The notes beneath the pieces are model-generated. The model worked only from the letters and a program-made list of their open reading frames with translations. It made no database searches and was not told the origin of the DNA. DNA of 14,391 nt from CAZGWJ01 sp964529445 (GTDB taxonomy: Bacteria > Oederibacteriota > Muellerivitia > Muellerivitales > Muellerivitaceae): NCBI GenBank assembly GCA_964529445.1, contig CAZGWJ010000067.1, forward strand, positions 1 to 14,391, given 5' to 3'. The position numbers and the translations under genes were made by a program. Of the stretch, positions 7,066 to 13,235 are shown piece after piece. Position 1 is the first letter of the stretch. Each line of letters opens with the position of its first letter.

Positions 7066-7080
7066 GTTGCGATTCCCTTC

Positions 7081-7482
7081 CTAGTAGACGGTGCAAAGAA
7101 CCTCGCCGCCCACTCCCTGGCGACGGGCCTGCTTGTCGGTCAAGACACCCTTCGAGGTCGTCAGGATGGCTACTCCGAGACCACCCAGGACCTTTCGAAC
7201 GCCCTTCTTGGGCCGGTAATCGCGTCGCCCCGGCGTCGAACTGCGCGTCAATCGGGTGATAACCCTTTCGCGCTTGTCACCGTACTTCAAAGTGATGCGA
7301 ATGACGGGGCGCTTCCCTTTTTCCTCAACCGTTTTGTAATTCTTGATGAACCCTTCCTCGGAGAGGATGCGGGCGATCTCAAGTTTCAACTTCGCGTACG
7401 GCACGTCCACTTTCTCCTTGTACGCGCTGTTCGCGTTCCGGATGCGGGTGAGCATGTCGGCGATCGGGTCCGTCATGGACAT
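7081..7482 (-). CDS. rpsH: 30S ribosomal protein S8
   Basis: S8 binds 16S helix 21 in the 30S body; in E. coli it also represses spc-operon translation near rplE. The 133-residue form starts at the ATG at 7482, chosen because AAGGAG at 7491-7496 is correctly spaced. The open frame extends further upstream but does not resemble S8 there. A second ATG at 7476 is in frame two codons later. Motifs are TDPIADMLTRIRNAN at the N-terminus, STPGRRDYR in the middle and GLGVAILTTSKGVLTD followed by GGEVLC at the end. The S8 C-terminal STSKG signature is clear. It lies 13 nt after rpsN. Confidence 0.97.
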   Translation of the reverse strand: MSMTDPIADMLTRIRNANSAYKEKVDVPYAKLKLEIARILSEEGFIKNYKTVEEKGKRPVIRITLKYGDKRERVITRLTRSSTPGRRDYRPKKGVRKVLGGLGVAILTTSKGVLTDKQARRQGVGGEVLCTVY

Positions 7483-7490
7483 GAAATCTT

Positions 7491-7496
7491 CTCCTT
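7491..7496 (-). promoter_or_regulatory. Ribosome-binding site fixing the rpsH start
   Basis: AAGGAG lies 8 nt before the ATG at 7482 and touches the rpsN stop codon. It selects this start over the ATG two codons later and over upstream in-frame codons. Confidence 0.8.
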
Positions 7497-7681
7497 TACC
7501 AGCTGGCCTTGATGACGCCGGGGATCTTCCCCTCGTCCGCGAGATTCCTGAAGCAGATGCGACACATCCCGAACCGGCGAAGGTATCCCCGCGGCCTTCC
7601 ACAAACGCGGCATCGATGATAGGCGCGAACCTTGAATTTCGGCTTCCGCTTCTGCTTGTTGATCAGGCATTTCTTGGCCAT
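7496..7681 (-). CDS. rpsN: 30S ribosomal protein S14, type Z (zinc-binding)
   Basis: S14 is a 30S head protein contacting S3, S10 and 16S helices. This is the short zinc form of 61 residues, unlike the roughly 100-residue cysteine-free form of E. coli. C24-x2-C27 and C40-x2-C43 make the zinc ribbon, flanked by YHRC and GRPRGYLRRFGMCRICFR. It ends in IPGVIKASW, the standard tail. The ATG at 7681 follows GAGGAG. It lies between rplE and rpsH, the usual place. Confidence 0.98.
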   Translation of the reverse strand: MAKKCLINKQKRKPKFKVRAYHRCRVCGRPRGYLRRFGMCRICFRNLADEGKIPGVIKASW

Positions 7682-7703
7682 TCGTTTCTCCTCGCGTCTT
7701 CCC

Positions 7704-8255
7704 TCAATTGGACCGGAAGGGCATCCCGAGCATCCGAAGAAGCTCCCGGCCCTCCTCGTCGGTCTTGGCCGAAGTGGTAAACGTGATGTCCATCCCGTGA
7801 ATCGATTGGACGCTCTCGAAATTGATCTCCGGGAAGATGATCTGTTCCTTCAAGCCCAGCGTGTAGTTGCCCCGGCCGTCGAACGATCTGGAGGGAACGC
7901 CCCTAAAATCCCGGATGCGGGGCAGGGTCACCATGAAGAGCCTCTCCATGAACTGGTACATCCGTTCGCCCCTCAAGGTTACCTTGCAGCCCAAAGGTTG
8001 GTCGGCGCGGATCTTGAAGTTCGAGATGGCGATCTTCGCACGGGTAATAGCCGGTTTCTGACCCGTGATGGCCTTCAAATCCTCGACGGCCGCGTCCAAG
8101 AGCTTGATATTGTTCTCGCTGGCAGCCTTTCCCACGCAGATGTTGAGAGTCACTTTCTCGACCTTCGGGATCCTCATGACGTTCTTCAAACCGAACTTCT
8201 TCGCGAGGGCCGGAGCGATCTCGTTCTTGTACTTCTCCTTCAGGATCGATGCCAT
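7704..8255 (-). CDS. rplE: 50S ribosomal protein L5
   Basis: L5 binds 5S rRNA in the central protuberance and contacts the P-site tRNA and S13. The protein is 183 residues from the ATG at 8255. It shows IPKVEKVTLNICVG (29-42), ITGQKPAITRAKIAISNFKIR (63-83), GCKVTLRGERMYQF (89-102), RDFRGVPSRSFDGRGNYTLGL and FPEINF. All are standard L5 segments. The start lies two bases after the rplX stop (TAG-AA-ATG), and its AAGGA ribosome-binding site is inside the end of rplX, so the pair is coupled. An upstream in-frame extension was dropped because it has no L5 similarity. Confidence 0.98.
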   Translation of the reverse strand: MASILKEKYKNEIAPALAKKFGLKNVMRIPKVEKVTLNICVGKAASENNIKLLDAAVEDLKAITGQKPAITRAKIAISNFKIRADQPLGCKVTLRGERMYQFMERLFMVTLPRIRDFRGVPSRSFDGRGNYTLGLKEQIIFPEINFESVQSIHGMDITFTTSAKTDEEGRELLRMLGMPFRSN

Positions 8256-8257
8256 TT

Positions 8258-8581
8258 CTACTTTTCCTTGTCCAGGATCTCGCCGCATTTGCGGCAGAGG
8301 CGGGCCTTGCGGCCGTCCGCGAGATTCTTGACGCCCACGCGGGTGGGCTTACTGCATTTACCACAGACCACCATCAGGTTCGAGAGATGGATGGAGGCTT
8401 CCTTCTCCACCACGCCCCCTTGGGGCAGTTGCTGACTGGGCTTAGAGTGCCGCTTGACCATGTTGATCTTCTCGACCAATGCGCGTCCCTGGTCGGGATA
8501 CACACGGATGACGCGCCCCTTCTTCCCTTTGTCCCTTCCCGTGATAACCATCACGGTATCGTCCCGTTTAACGCTCGACAT
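8258..8581 (-). CDS. rplX: 50S ribosomal protein L24 (four-cysteine form)
   Basis: L24 is an early-assembly protein near the peptide exit. The 107 residues contain the KOW motif VMVITGRDKGKKGRVIRV (10-27), followed by VEKINMVKRHSKP. The C-terminal half has C73-x2-C76 and C96-x2-C99, a zinc-ribbon version present in some bacteria and absent from others. The ATG at 8581 shares its A with the rplN stop codon (TGATG), so it is coupled. Identity is certain. Confidence 0.97.
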   Translation of the reverse strand: MSSVKRDDTVMVITGRDKGKKGRVIRVYPDQGRALVEKINMVKRHSKPSQQLPQGGVVEKEASIHLSNLMVVCGKCSKPTRVGVKNLADGRKARLCRKCGEILDKEK

Positions 8582-8949
8582 CACAACACCTCCGGGGCAA
8601 GGGAGATGATCTTCATGAAATTCTTCTCCCTCAGTTCCCTCGTAACAGGCCCGAAGATACGGGTCCCGCGGGGATTCATCTGGTCGTTGATGATGACGGC
8701 CGCGTTCTCGTCGAACCGGATATCGGATCCATCGGGACGCTGGAAGACCTTTTTCTGACGAACCACCACCGCCCGGACGACCTCCGACTTCTTCACGCCA
8801 GCGCCAGGAATGGCCTCCTTCACGGCGGCCACGATGATGTCGCCGATGCGGGCATAGCGGCGACGGGTACCGCCCAAGACATGGATGCACTGGATCTTCG
8901 TGGCCCCCGAGTTATCCGCCACGTTGAGCATGGTCTGGGGCATGATCAT
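8581..8949 (-). CDS. rplN: 50S ribosomal protein L14
   Basis: L14 is a five-stranded barrel protein on the 30S-facing side of the 50S, contacting L19 and helix 44 of 16S rRNA; it is also the binding site for the silencing factor RsfS. The 122 residues are exactly family length when the ATG at 8949 is used; the ATG at 8943 is an alternative. It has QTMLNVADNSGATK, CIHVLGGTRRRYARIGD, DIIVAAVKEAIPG and the closing IISLAPEVL. The start overlaps the rpsQ stop by 4 bases (ATGA). It marks the change from the S10 to the spc block. Confidence 0.97.
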   Translation of the reverse strand: MIMPQTMLNVADNSGATKIQCIHVLGGTRRRYARIGDIIVAAVKEAIPGAGVKKSEVVRAVVVRQKKVFQRPDGSDIRFDENAAVIINDQMNPRGTRIFGPVTRELREKNFMKIISLAPEVL

Positions 8950-9239
8950 ATGTTGGCCTCCGCGACATCCTGGGACTTCTTCAGGACCTTGACCAACTTC
9001 CAATGCTTGTCGCGACTGATCGGACGGGTCTCCGCGATGAGAACGACGTCACCCTTGTTCGTCTCATTCTTCTCGTCGTGGACCTTGAACTTGGTACGAC
9101 GGCGGAGCCGTTTGTGGTACAGGGGATCCATGGCGGTCCGCTCAATGGCCACCACGGCCGTCTTGTCCATCTTTCGGCTCAAGACCACCCCCTGGCGCGT
9201 GCGGGGGACTTTTCGGGACGGGTCGATCTCGGGGCTCAT
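8946..9239 (-). CDS. rpsQ: 30S ribosomal protein S17
   Basis: S17 is an OB-fold protein that binds 16S helix 11 early in 30S assembly. The 97 residues include a short N-terminal lead of about ten residues before the usual R-x-GVV segment. Then come SRKMDKTAVVAIER, HPLYHK-like PLYHKRLRRRTKFKVHDE, and GDVVLIAETRPISRDKHWKLV, the typical S17 signature. The ATG at 9239 lies 4 nt after the rpmC stop, with AAGGAG inside the rpmC end. Its stop is shared with the rplN start. Confidence 0.97.
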   Translation of the reverse strand: MSPEIDPSRKVPRTRQGVVLSRKMDKTAVVAIERTAMDPLYHKRLRRRTKFKVHDEKNETNKGDVVLIAETRPISRDKHWKLVKVLKKSQDVAEANI

Positions 9240-9243
9240 CCTC

Positions 9244-9447
9244 TTACGACTCCTTTTCCTTGCGTTCCTTCTCGCGAAGGATGGTCTTCAAGCGGGCAAC
9301 CTGGCGGCGGGATTCCCGGATCTTCATGGGATTCTCCATCTGCTTCATGGAAAGCTGCAGGCGCAAGTTGAAGAGTTCCTCTTCGGTCGAAATCAAACGC
9401 ATCTTGATCTCGTGAAGGGTCATTTCCCGGATTTCCTTGGTCTTCAT
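9244..9447 (-). CDS. rpmC: 50S ribosomal protein L29
   Basis: L29 is a small two-helix protein at the peptide exit, next to L23, near the docking site for trigger factor, SRP and SecY. The 67 residues have EIREMTLHEIKMRL, EEELFNLRLQLSMKQMENP and RESRRQVARLKTILREKE, the family pattern. The tail is strongly Lys/Glu-rich. The ATG at 9447 overlaps the rplP stop by 4 bases (ATGA). Confidence 0.96.
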   Translation of the reverse strand: MKTKEIREMTLHEIKMRLISTEEELFNLRLQLSMKQMENPMKIRESRRQVARLKTILREKERKEKES

Positions 9448-9869
9448 GACAGACCTCCCATGTCGGACCTCTTCACCGACTTGGTGAACAAGGGCAGTTT
9501 GTCACCGGCGAGTTTGAAAGCCTCCATCACCACATTCTCCGGGCAACCGGACACCTCGAACATCACACGACCTCGCTTCACGACAGCCGCCCAATGGTCC
9601 GGGGCGCCCTTGCCGCCACCCATCCGAACCTCGGCAGGCTTCTTGGTGACGGGCTTGTCGGGGAAGATGCGGACCCAGAGCTTTCCCACGCGCTTCATGT
9701 GCCGGTTGATAGCCACTCGAGCCGCTTCAATCTGGCGGTCGGTCACCAAACCCGAATCCAAGGCCTTCAATCCGTATTCGCCGAACGCCAACATATAACC
9801 CCGGCGTGCGCTACCGCGCATCCGGCCCTTCTGTTGCTTGCGGTACTTGACTCTCTTGGGCATCAGCAT
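9444..9869 (-). CDS. rplP: 50S ribosomal protein L16
   Basis: L16 binds near the A-site tRNA elbow and 5S rRNA and organises the A site late in 50S assembly. The 141 residues begin MLMPKRVKYRKQQKGR and contain FGEYGLKAL, RQIEAARVAINRHMKR, WVRIFPDKPVTKKPAEVRMG and GGKGAPDHW. The usual RMGKGKG reads RMGGGKG here. The start at 9869 is preferred over the ATG at 9863 because MLMPKR is the common family beginning and it sits closer to the AAGGGA upstream. It lies 37 nt after rpsC. Confidence 0.97.
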   Translation of the reverse strand: MLMPKRVKYRKQQKGRMRGSARRGYMLAFGEYGLKALDSGLVTDRQIEAARVAINRHMKRVGKLWVRIFPDKPVTKKPAEVRMGGGKGAPDHWAAVVKRGRVMFEVSGCPENVVMEAFKLAGDKLPLFTKSVKRSDMGGLS

Positions 9870-9906
9870 GATGGATCGTTCCCTTTTCTTTCGTTACTCG
9901 ACACTT

Positions 9907-10662
9907 CTACTCGGCTTTGATCGAGCCGGGATGACGGACATTGATGCGCTCGCTCCGAGCCGGACGGTCCCCACGCGGCGCACGTTCGCGGCGGGGCGGC
10001 TTAGAAAGTGTGGGTTCCGCCTTCTCGTGCCCCCCGAAAACCTCGCGTTTGAAGACCCAGCACTTGACCCCGATCGTTCCGTAGGTGGTTTTGGCCACCC
10101 CGATGCCGAAATCAACGTCAGCTCGCAGGGTGTGAAGCGGCACCCGCCCTTCTCGGTACCATTCGGTCCGGGCGATCTCAGAACCGGCCAAGCGCCCCGA
10201 ACACATGATCTTGATTCCCTTGGCGCCCGATTGTAGGGCGGATTGAACAGCCTTCTTCATGGCCCTCCGGAACGCAATGCGCTTCTCCAGTTGGCCGGCC
10301 ACGTTCTCGGCGATGAGTTGGGCGTTCACCTCGGGATGTTTTTCCTCGATGATGTTGATGCGCACGTCCTTCTTGGCAAGACGCTGCAATTCATCCTTGA
10401 GCTTGTCGACTTCGCTCCCCTTCTTGCCGATGACGATGCCCGGGCGGGAGGCCGAGATATCCACCTCAATGGTCTCGCCCTTGCGCTTCAGGACCACGCG
10501 CGCGATCCCGGCGTGCTTGAGTCGCTCCTTCACGTACTTGCGGATTCCCAAATCCGCGATGAGCGTGTCGGTATACTGCTTCTTCTTAGGCAGGAACCAA
10601 AGGGAGTCCCACTCCCGGATGATGCCCAGCCTCAGCCCGATTGGATTCACTTTCTGTCCCAA
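9907..10662 (-). CDS. rpsC: 30S ribosomal protein S3 (TTG start)
   Basis: S3 lies at the mRNA entry tunnel with S4 and S5 and takes part in helicase activity. The first codon is TTG at 10662, identified because the next residues, GQKVNPIGLRLG, are the invariant S3 N-terminus and because GGAGGG lies just upstream (10667-10672). The KH domain carries IVIGKKGS (76-83, the GXXG loop). The C-terminal domain has SGRLAGSEIART (155-166) and GRVPLHTLRADVDFG (172-186). The 251 residues include a tail from about 211 rich in Arg, Pro and Lys, beyond the E. coli end. It lies 35 nt after rplV. Confidence 0.98.
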   Translation of the reverse strand: MGQKVNPIGLRLGIIREWDSLWFLPKKKQYTDTLIADLGIRKYVKERLKHAGIARVVLKRKGETIEVDISASRPGIVIGKKGSEVDKLKDELQRLAKKDVRINIIEEKHPEVNAQLIAENVAGQLEKRIAFRRAMKKAVQSALQSGAKGIKIMCSGRLAGSEIARTEWYREGRVPLHTLRADVDFGIGVAKTTYGTIGVKCWVFKREVFGGHEKAEPTLSKPPRRERAPRGDRPARSERINVRHPGSIKAE

Positions 10663-10666
10663 AAGT

Positions 10667-10672
10667 CCCTCC
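10667..10672 (-). promoter_or_regulatory. Ribosome-binding site for the TTG start of rpsC
   Basis: GGAGGG lies 4 nt before the TTG at 10662. The strong site supports TTG as the real start, because the next possible start (GTG at 10650) would lose the invariant GQK residues and lie too far away. Confidence 0.8.
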
Positions 10673-10697
10673 GAATCCTGTTTCGCGTCGGCTTGAT

Positions 10698-11045
10698 TCA
10701 GCCTTTTTCGTCACTCACCACCACCTTGATATGGCTCGTCCGGTGGTGGATGGCGCTCGCGCGGCCCATGGCGCGCGGAATAAATCGCTTGGCGTAACGG
10801 AGCATGGGCCCCGGGTCGACTTCAATACTACGAATGACAAGTTTGTCCACATCCACACGCCCTTTTTGCGAGGCGTTGGAAACAGCAGATTTCACAACCT
10901 TCGCCACGGCACCAGCAGCCCGTTTCTTGGCAAACATGAGAATGTTCAAGGCCTCGCCCACGTTCTTCCTGCGAACAAGATCGGCGACCTGGCGCGCCTT
11001 TCGGGGCGTCACCTTGGTATGCCGGGAGATGGCTTGCGCGTGCAT
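10698..11045 (-). CDS. rplV: 50S ribosomal protein L22
   Basis: L22 extends a beta-hairpin into the peptide exit tunnel, where it and L4 form the constriction. The 115 residues have SRHTKVTPRKARQVADLVR near the N-terminus and end in RTSHIKVVVSDEKG. The hairpin tip reads PRAMGRASAIHH (90-101), where the widespread form is PRAKGRA followed by R-I and basic residues. The position of E. coli K90 is therefore Met 93 here, and the E. coli R95 position is Ala. The ATG at 11045 follows AAAGGG. It lies 16 nt after rpsS. Confidence 0.97.
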   Translation of the reverse strand: MHAQAISRHTKVTPRKARQVADLVRRKNVGEALNILMFAKKRAAGAVAKVVKSAVSNASQKGRVDVDKLVIRSIEVDPGPMLRYAKRFIPRAMGRASAIHHRTSHIKVVVSDEKG

Positions 11046-11061
11046 GATCGATCCCTTTCCC

Positions 11062-11349
11062 CTATTTCAGCGCGGCTGCTTTTTCTGTCTTGACGGCCCC
11101 GTGGCCCTTGAAAGTCCGGGTCGGCGCGAATTCCCCTAGCTTGTGCCCCACCATGTTCTCGGTGATGAAGATGGGCATGAACTTCTTCCCGTTGTGGATG
11201 GCGAACGTGTGGCCCACCATATCGGGATGTATGGAAGAGCGGCGGGAATAGGTCTTGATGACCTTCTTCTCGCCAGAACGGTTCATCCGCTCCACCATCT
11301 TCATCAATTTGGGTTCCACGAAAGGACCCTTCTTCAGCGATCGGGACAT
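11062..11349 (-). CDS. rpsS: 30S ribosomal protein S19
   Basis: S19 sits in the 30S head with S13 and contacts the A-site finger bridge. The 95 residues begin MSRSLKKGPFVEPKLMKM and have SRRSSIHPDMVGHTFAIHNGKK followed by ITENMVGHKLGEFAPTRTF and KGHG, a near-textbook S19. The C-terminus is slightly Lys/Ala-rich. The ATG at 11349 has AAGGA upstream at usable spacing. It follows the rplB stop by 16 nt. Confidence 0.98.
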   Translation of the reverse strand: MSRSLKKGPFVEPKLMKMVERMNRSGEKKVIKTYSRRSSIHPDMVGHTFAIHNGKKFMPIFITENMVGHKLGEFAPTRTFKGHGAVKTEKAAALK

Positions 11350-11365
11350 GGGCTCTTATCCTTTG

Positions 11366-12190
11366 CTATTTTCTGCGCTTGACGATGTAGAGATCCGTGC
11401 GCTTGTTGGCGCGCGTCTTGTAACCCTTGGTGGGTTTCCCCCAGGGAGTCGTGGGATGCCTTCCGCCCGAACTCTTCCCCTCGCCGCCACCCATGGGATG
11501 CCCGTCACCCGGACGCGAAACGACACCACGGGATTGCGGTCGCTCACCTAACCACCTCATGCGACCGGCCTTGCCGAGGACGACGTTCTCGTGCTCTATG
11601 TTCCCAACTTGCCCCATGGAAGCGCGGCATTCCACATGAAACATGCGCATCTCACCGGAAGGCATCCGAACCGTCGCGTAGATGCCCTCCCGGGCCATCA
11701 ACTGGGCAACGGAACCGGCGGAGCGAACCATCTGGCCGCCTTTACCGGGACGAATCTCGATGTTGTGAATCATCGTTCCCAGGGGAATATCCTTCAGCTT
11801 CATGGAATGCCCGGGCTTCACGTCAGCTCCGGAACCCGAAATCACCTCATCCCCGGACTTCAGCCCCTCGGGAGCAACGATATAGGCTTTTTCGCCATCC
11901 CGGTATTGCACCAGGGCGATCCGAGCCGTCCGGTTCGGATCGTATTCTACGGACAAGACGCGCGCTGGAATGCCTTCCTTTTCGCGTCCGAAGTCGATCA
12001 CGCGATACTGGCGCTTATGACCCGCGCCACGGTGACGACTGGTCATTCGGCCTAGGTTGTTTCGCCCACCTGTCCGGTTCAATGTCTCGGTCAGAGTCTT
12101 TTCGGGCTTCTTTTTCGCGAGCTGATCATCCTTCAGGACGCTCATGCCGCGACGGCCGGCGGACGTGGGTTTGTACGCTTTGATGGCCAT
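11366..12190 (-). CDS. rplB: 50S ribosomal protein L2 with altered histidine loop
   Basis: L2 is a primary 23S rRNA binder needed for subunit joining and peptidyl-transferase activity. The 274-residue length is normal. It starts MAIKAYKPTSAGRRGMS, has GRNNLGRMTSRHRGAGHKR (42-60), GREKEGIPARV, IHNIEIRPGKGGQ (141-153) and the C-terminal RHPTTPWGKPTKGYKTR with KRTDLYIVKRR. The conserved loop near the catalytic centre reads RPGDGHPMGGGEG (226-238), where most bacteria have NPVDHPHGGGEG: one extra Gly lies between Asp and His, and the second His is Met. The ATG at 12190 is chosen over an upstream TTG because GAGGGAG (12200-12206) is well spaced and the protein then starts as the family does. Confidence 0.97.
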   Translation of the reverse strand: MAIKAYKPTSAGRRGMSVLKDDQLAKKKPEKTLTETLNRTGGRNNLGRMTSRHRGAGHKRQYRVIDFGREKEGIPARVLSVEYDPNRTARIALVQYRDGEKAYIVAPEGLKSGDEVISGSGADVKPGHSMKLKDIPLGTMIHNIEIRPGKGGQMVRSAGSVAQLMAREGIYATVRMPSGEMRMFHVECRASMGQVGNIEHENVVLGKAGRMRWLGERPQSRGVVSRPGDGHPMGGGEGKSSGGRHPTTPWGKPTKGYKTRANKRTDLYIVKRRK

Positions 12191-12194
12191 GGCT

Positions 12195-12491
12195 TCAGGC
12201 TCCCTCAAACATTTCGATCTTCTGTCCCTGCTTCACGGTGACAACGGCTTTCTTCCAGCGAAAATCCTTGGACAGACTCCGCCCGAACCGACGCACTTTT
12301 CCCGGAACGGTAGTGGTATTCACCTTGGTGACCTTCACCTTGTCTTTCTTGAAAACCTTTTCCACCGCCTCGCGAATCTCGCGCTTGGTGGCGTCCGGGT
12401 GGACCTCAAAAAGATACTTGCCCTTTTCCTTCAAGGCCGTCCCCCGCTCGGTGACAAGAGGACGGATGATGACATCCTGGATCTTCTTCAT
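12195..12491 (-). CDS. rplW: 50S ribosomal protein L23
   Basis: L23 lines the peptide exit and is the main docking point for trigger factor and SRP. The 98 residues have VIIRPLVTERGTAL at the N-terminus, KYLFEVHPDATKREIREAVEKVF in the core helix region, VTKVNTTTVPGKVRRFGR in the loop entering the tunnel, and KKAVVTVKQGQKIEMFEG at the end. All match the family. The ATG at 12491 overlaps the rplD stop by 4 bases (ATGA), and rplB begins 4 nt after its stop. Confidence 0.97.
   Translation of the reverse strand: MKKIQDVIIRPLVTERGTALKEKGKYLFEVHPDATKREIREAVEKVFKKDKVKVTKVNTTTVPGKVRRFGRSLSKDFRWKKAVVTVKQGQKIEMFEGA
12200..12206 (-). promoter_or_regulatory. Ribosome-binding site fixing the rplB start
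   Basis: GAGGGAG lies 9 nt before the ATG at 12190, within the last codons of rplW. It selects this ATG over the in-frame TTG at 12208, which precedes the site. Confidence 0.8.
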
Positions 12492-13117
12492 CGGGCCACC
12501 CCCGCGGTCAACGCTTCAAGCGCTTTCTGGGTCAGGACCAGCACATCATGCTTCACGACCTCGTAAACGTTGAGATTCTCCCTTGCCATGACGGTGGTGG
12601 TCGGAATGTTCCGGAAACTCTTCAGCGTAGCCGGGTGGGACGCCTCCAGAACGATGAGGGAATTCTTCTTCTCGATGCCCAAATTCTTTAAGAAACCCGT
12701 GGCTTGCCGCGTCTTGGGGGCATCAAAACGGAGAGACTCCACCACGAGAACGCTTCCTTGTTTCGCCTTATCGGAAAGGGACTCGGCTAGGGCCAAGCGA
12801 CGCATCTTTCGGGGAAGACGCACGGAAAAATCCCGTGGCTTGGGACCATGGGCGATGCCACCATGAGGCATTTGAGGGGCTCGCAGGGTACCCTGCCGAG
12901 CCATACCGGTCCCTTTCTGTTTGAAGGGTTTCTTGCCCGTTCCGGACACCTCACCCCGGGTCTTGGTGGAAAGGGTGCCAAGACGCTGGTTCGAAAGATA
13001 GGCGTTCACGCCCCTTTGAAGGTGATGGGATCGCACCTTGAGGCCGAAAAGGACATCCGGCAGGTCCACCTGACCCGATGCCTGGCCTGTCATGTTGTAG
13101 AGATTCGCCTTAGGCAT
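12488..13117 (-). CDS. rplD: 50S ribosomal protein L4
   Basis: L4 is an early-assembly protein whose long loop reaches the exit-tunnel constriction; in E. coli it represses the S10 operon. The 209 residues start at the ATG at 13117 (MPKANLYNMTG), preceded by AGAGGA. The frame is open to an ATG at 13177, but the added residues do not resemble L4. The loop carries GEVSGTGKKPFKQKGTGMARQG (55-76). The residue at position 72 is Met, where E. coli has R67 and Arg is usual, while K68 matches E. coli K63. The HGPKPRDFSVRLPRKMRRLA segment and the Rossmann-like C-terminal domain follow. A 118-nt gap separates it from rplC, the longest in the window. Confidence 0.96.
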   Translation of the reverse strand: MPKANLYNMTGQASGQVDLPDVLFGLKVRSHHLQRGVNAYLSNQRLGTLSTKTRGEVSGTGKKPFKQKGTGMARQGTLRAPQMPHGGIAHGPKPRDFSVRLPRKMRRLALAESLSDKAKQGSVLVVESLRFDAPKTRQATGFLKNLGIEKKNSLIVLEASHPATLKSFRNIPTTTVMARENLNVYEVVKHDVLVLTQKALEALTAGVAR

Positions 13118-13232
13118 TTCTTGTTCCTCTGACCCTTTTTCGAGAACGCGCCCCATTCGACGCATCCTGCTTCCCATCCTCCGCCGGATGGATCACCCAT
13201 CCCACCGGAACCGGGACATCGCTGACGTTCAT
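13110..13232 (-). CDS. Possible 40-codon bridging ORF between rplC and rplD (function unknown)
   Basis: This small ORF starts with ATG three bases after the rplC stop (TAG-AGG-ATG) and ends with TAA seven bases beyond the first base of rplD, overlapping the rplD start in another frame. It would encode 40 residues, hydrophobic and proline-rich at the start (MNVSDVPVPVGWVIHP), acidic in the middle and basic near the end (SRKRVRG). I recognise no family. Its AGAGG lies directly against the ATG, which is too close for a good ribosome-binding site, so reinitiation after rplC would be needed. It may be a coupling leader that carries ribosomes across the gap, or a chance ORF in GC-rich DNA. Confidence 0.25.
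   Translation of the reverse strand: MNVSDVPVPVGWVIHPAEDGKQDASNGARSRKRVRGTRNA
13174..13202 (-). promoter_or_regulatory. Mutually exclusive hairpins in the rplC-rplD gap
   Basis: On the transcript strand this stretch reads GGATGG (13202-13197), GTGAT, CCATCC (13191-13186), GGCGGA, GGATGG (13179-13174). The central CCATCC can pair with either flanking GGATGG, giving two six-pair stems with loops of 5 and 6 nt that cannot form together. No U-run follows, so it is not an intrinsic terminator. It lies about 57-85 nt before the rplD start. A regulatory role, such as control by L4, is inference only. Confidence 0.35.
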
Positions 13233-13235
13233 CCT

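Noticed and set aside
6412..7512. A 366-codon + strand open frame opposite rplR, rplF and rpsH
   Set aside because: It mirrors third-position GC bias of the real genes and crosses several gene borders; no protein family is recognisable.
13118..13177. In-frame N-terminal extension of rplD from the ATG at 13177
   Set aside because: The L4 family begins at the ATG at 13117, which has its own AGAGGA site; the 20 added residues do not resemble L4.
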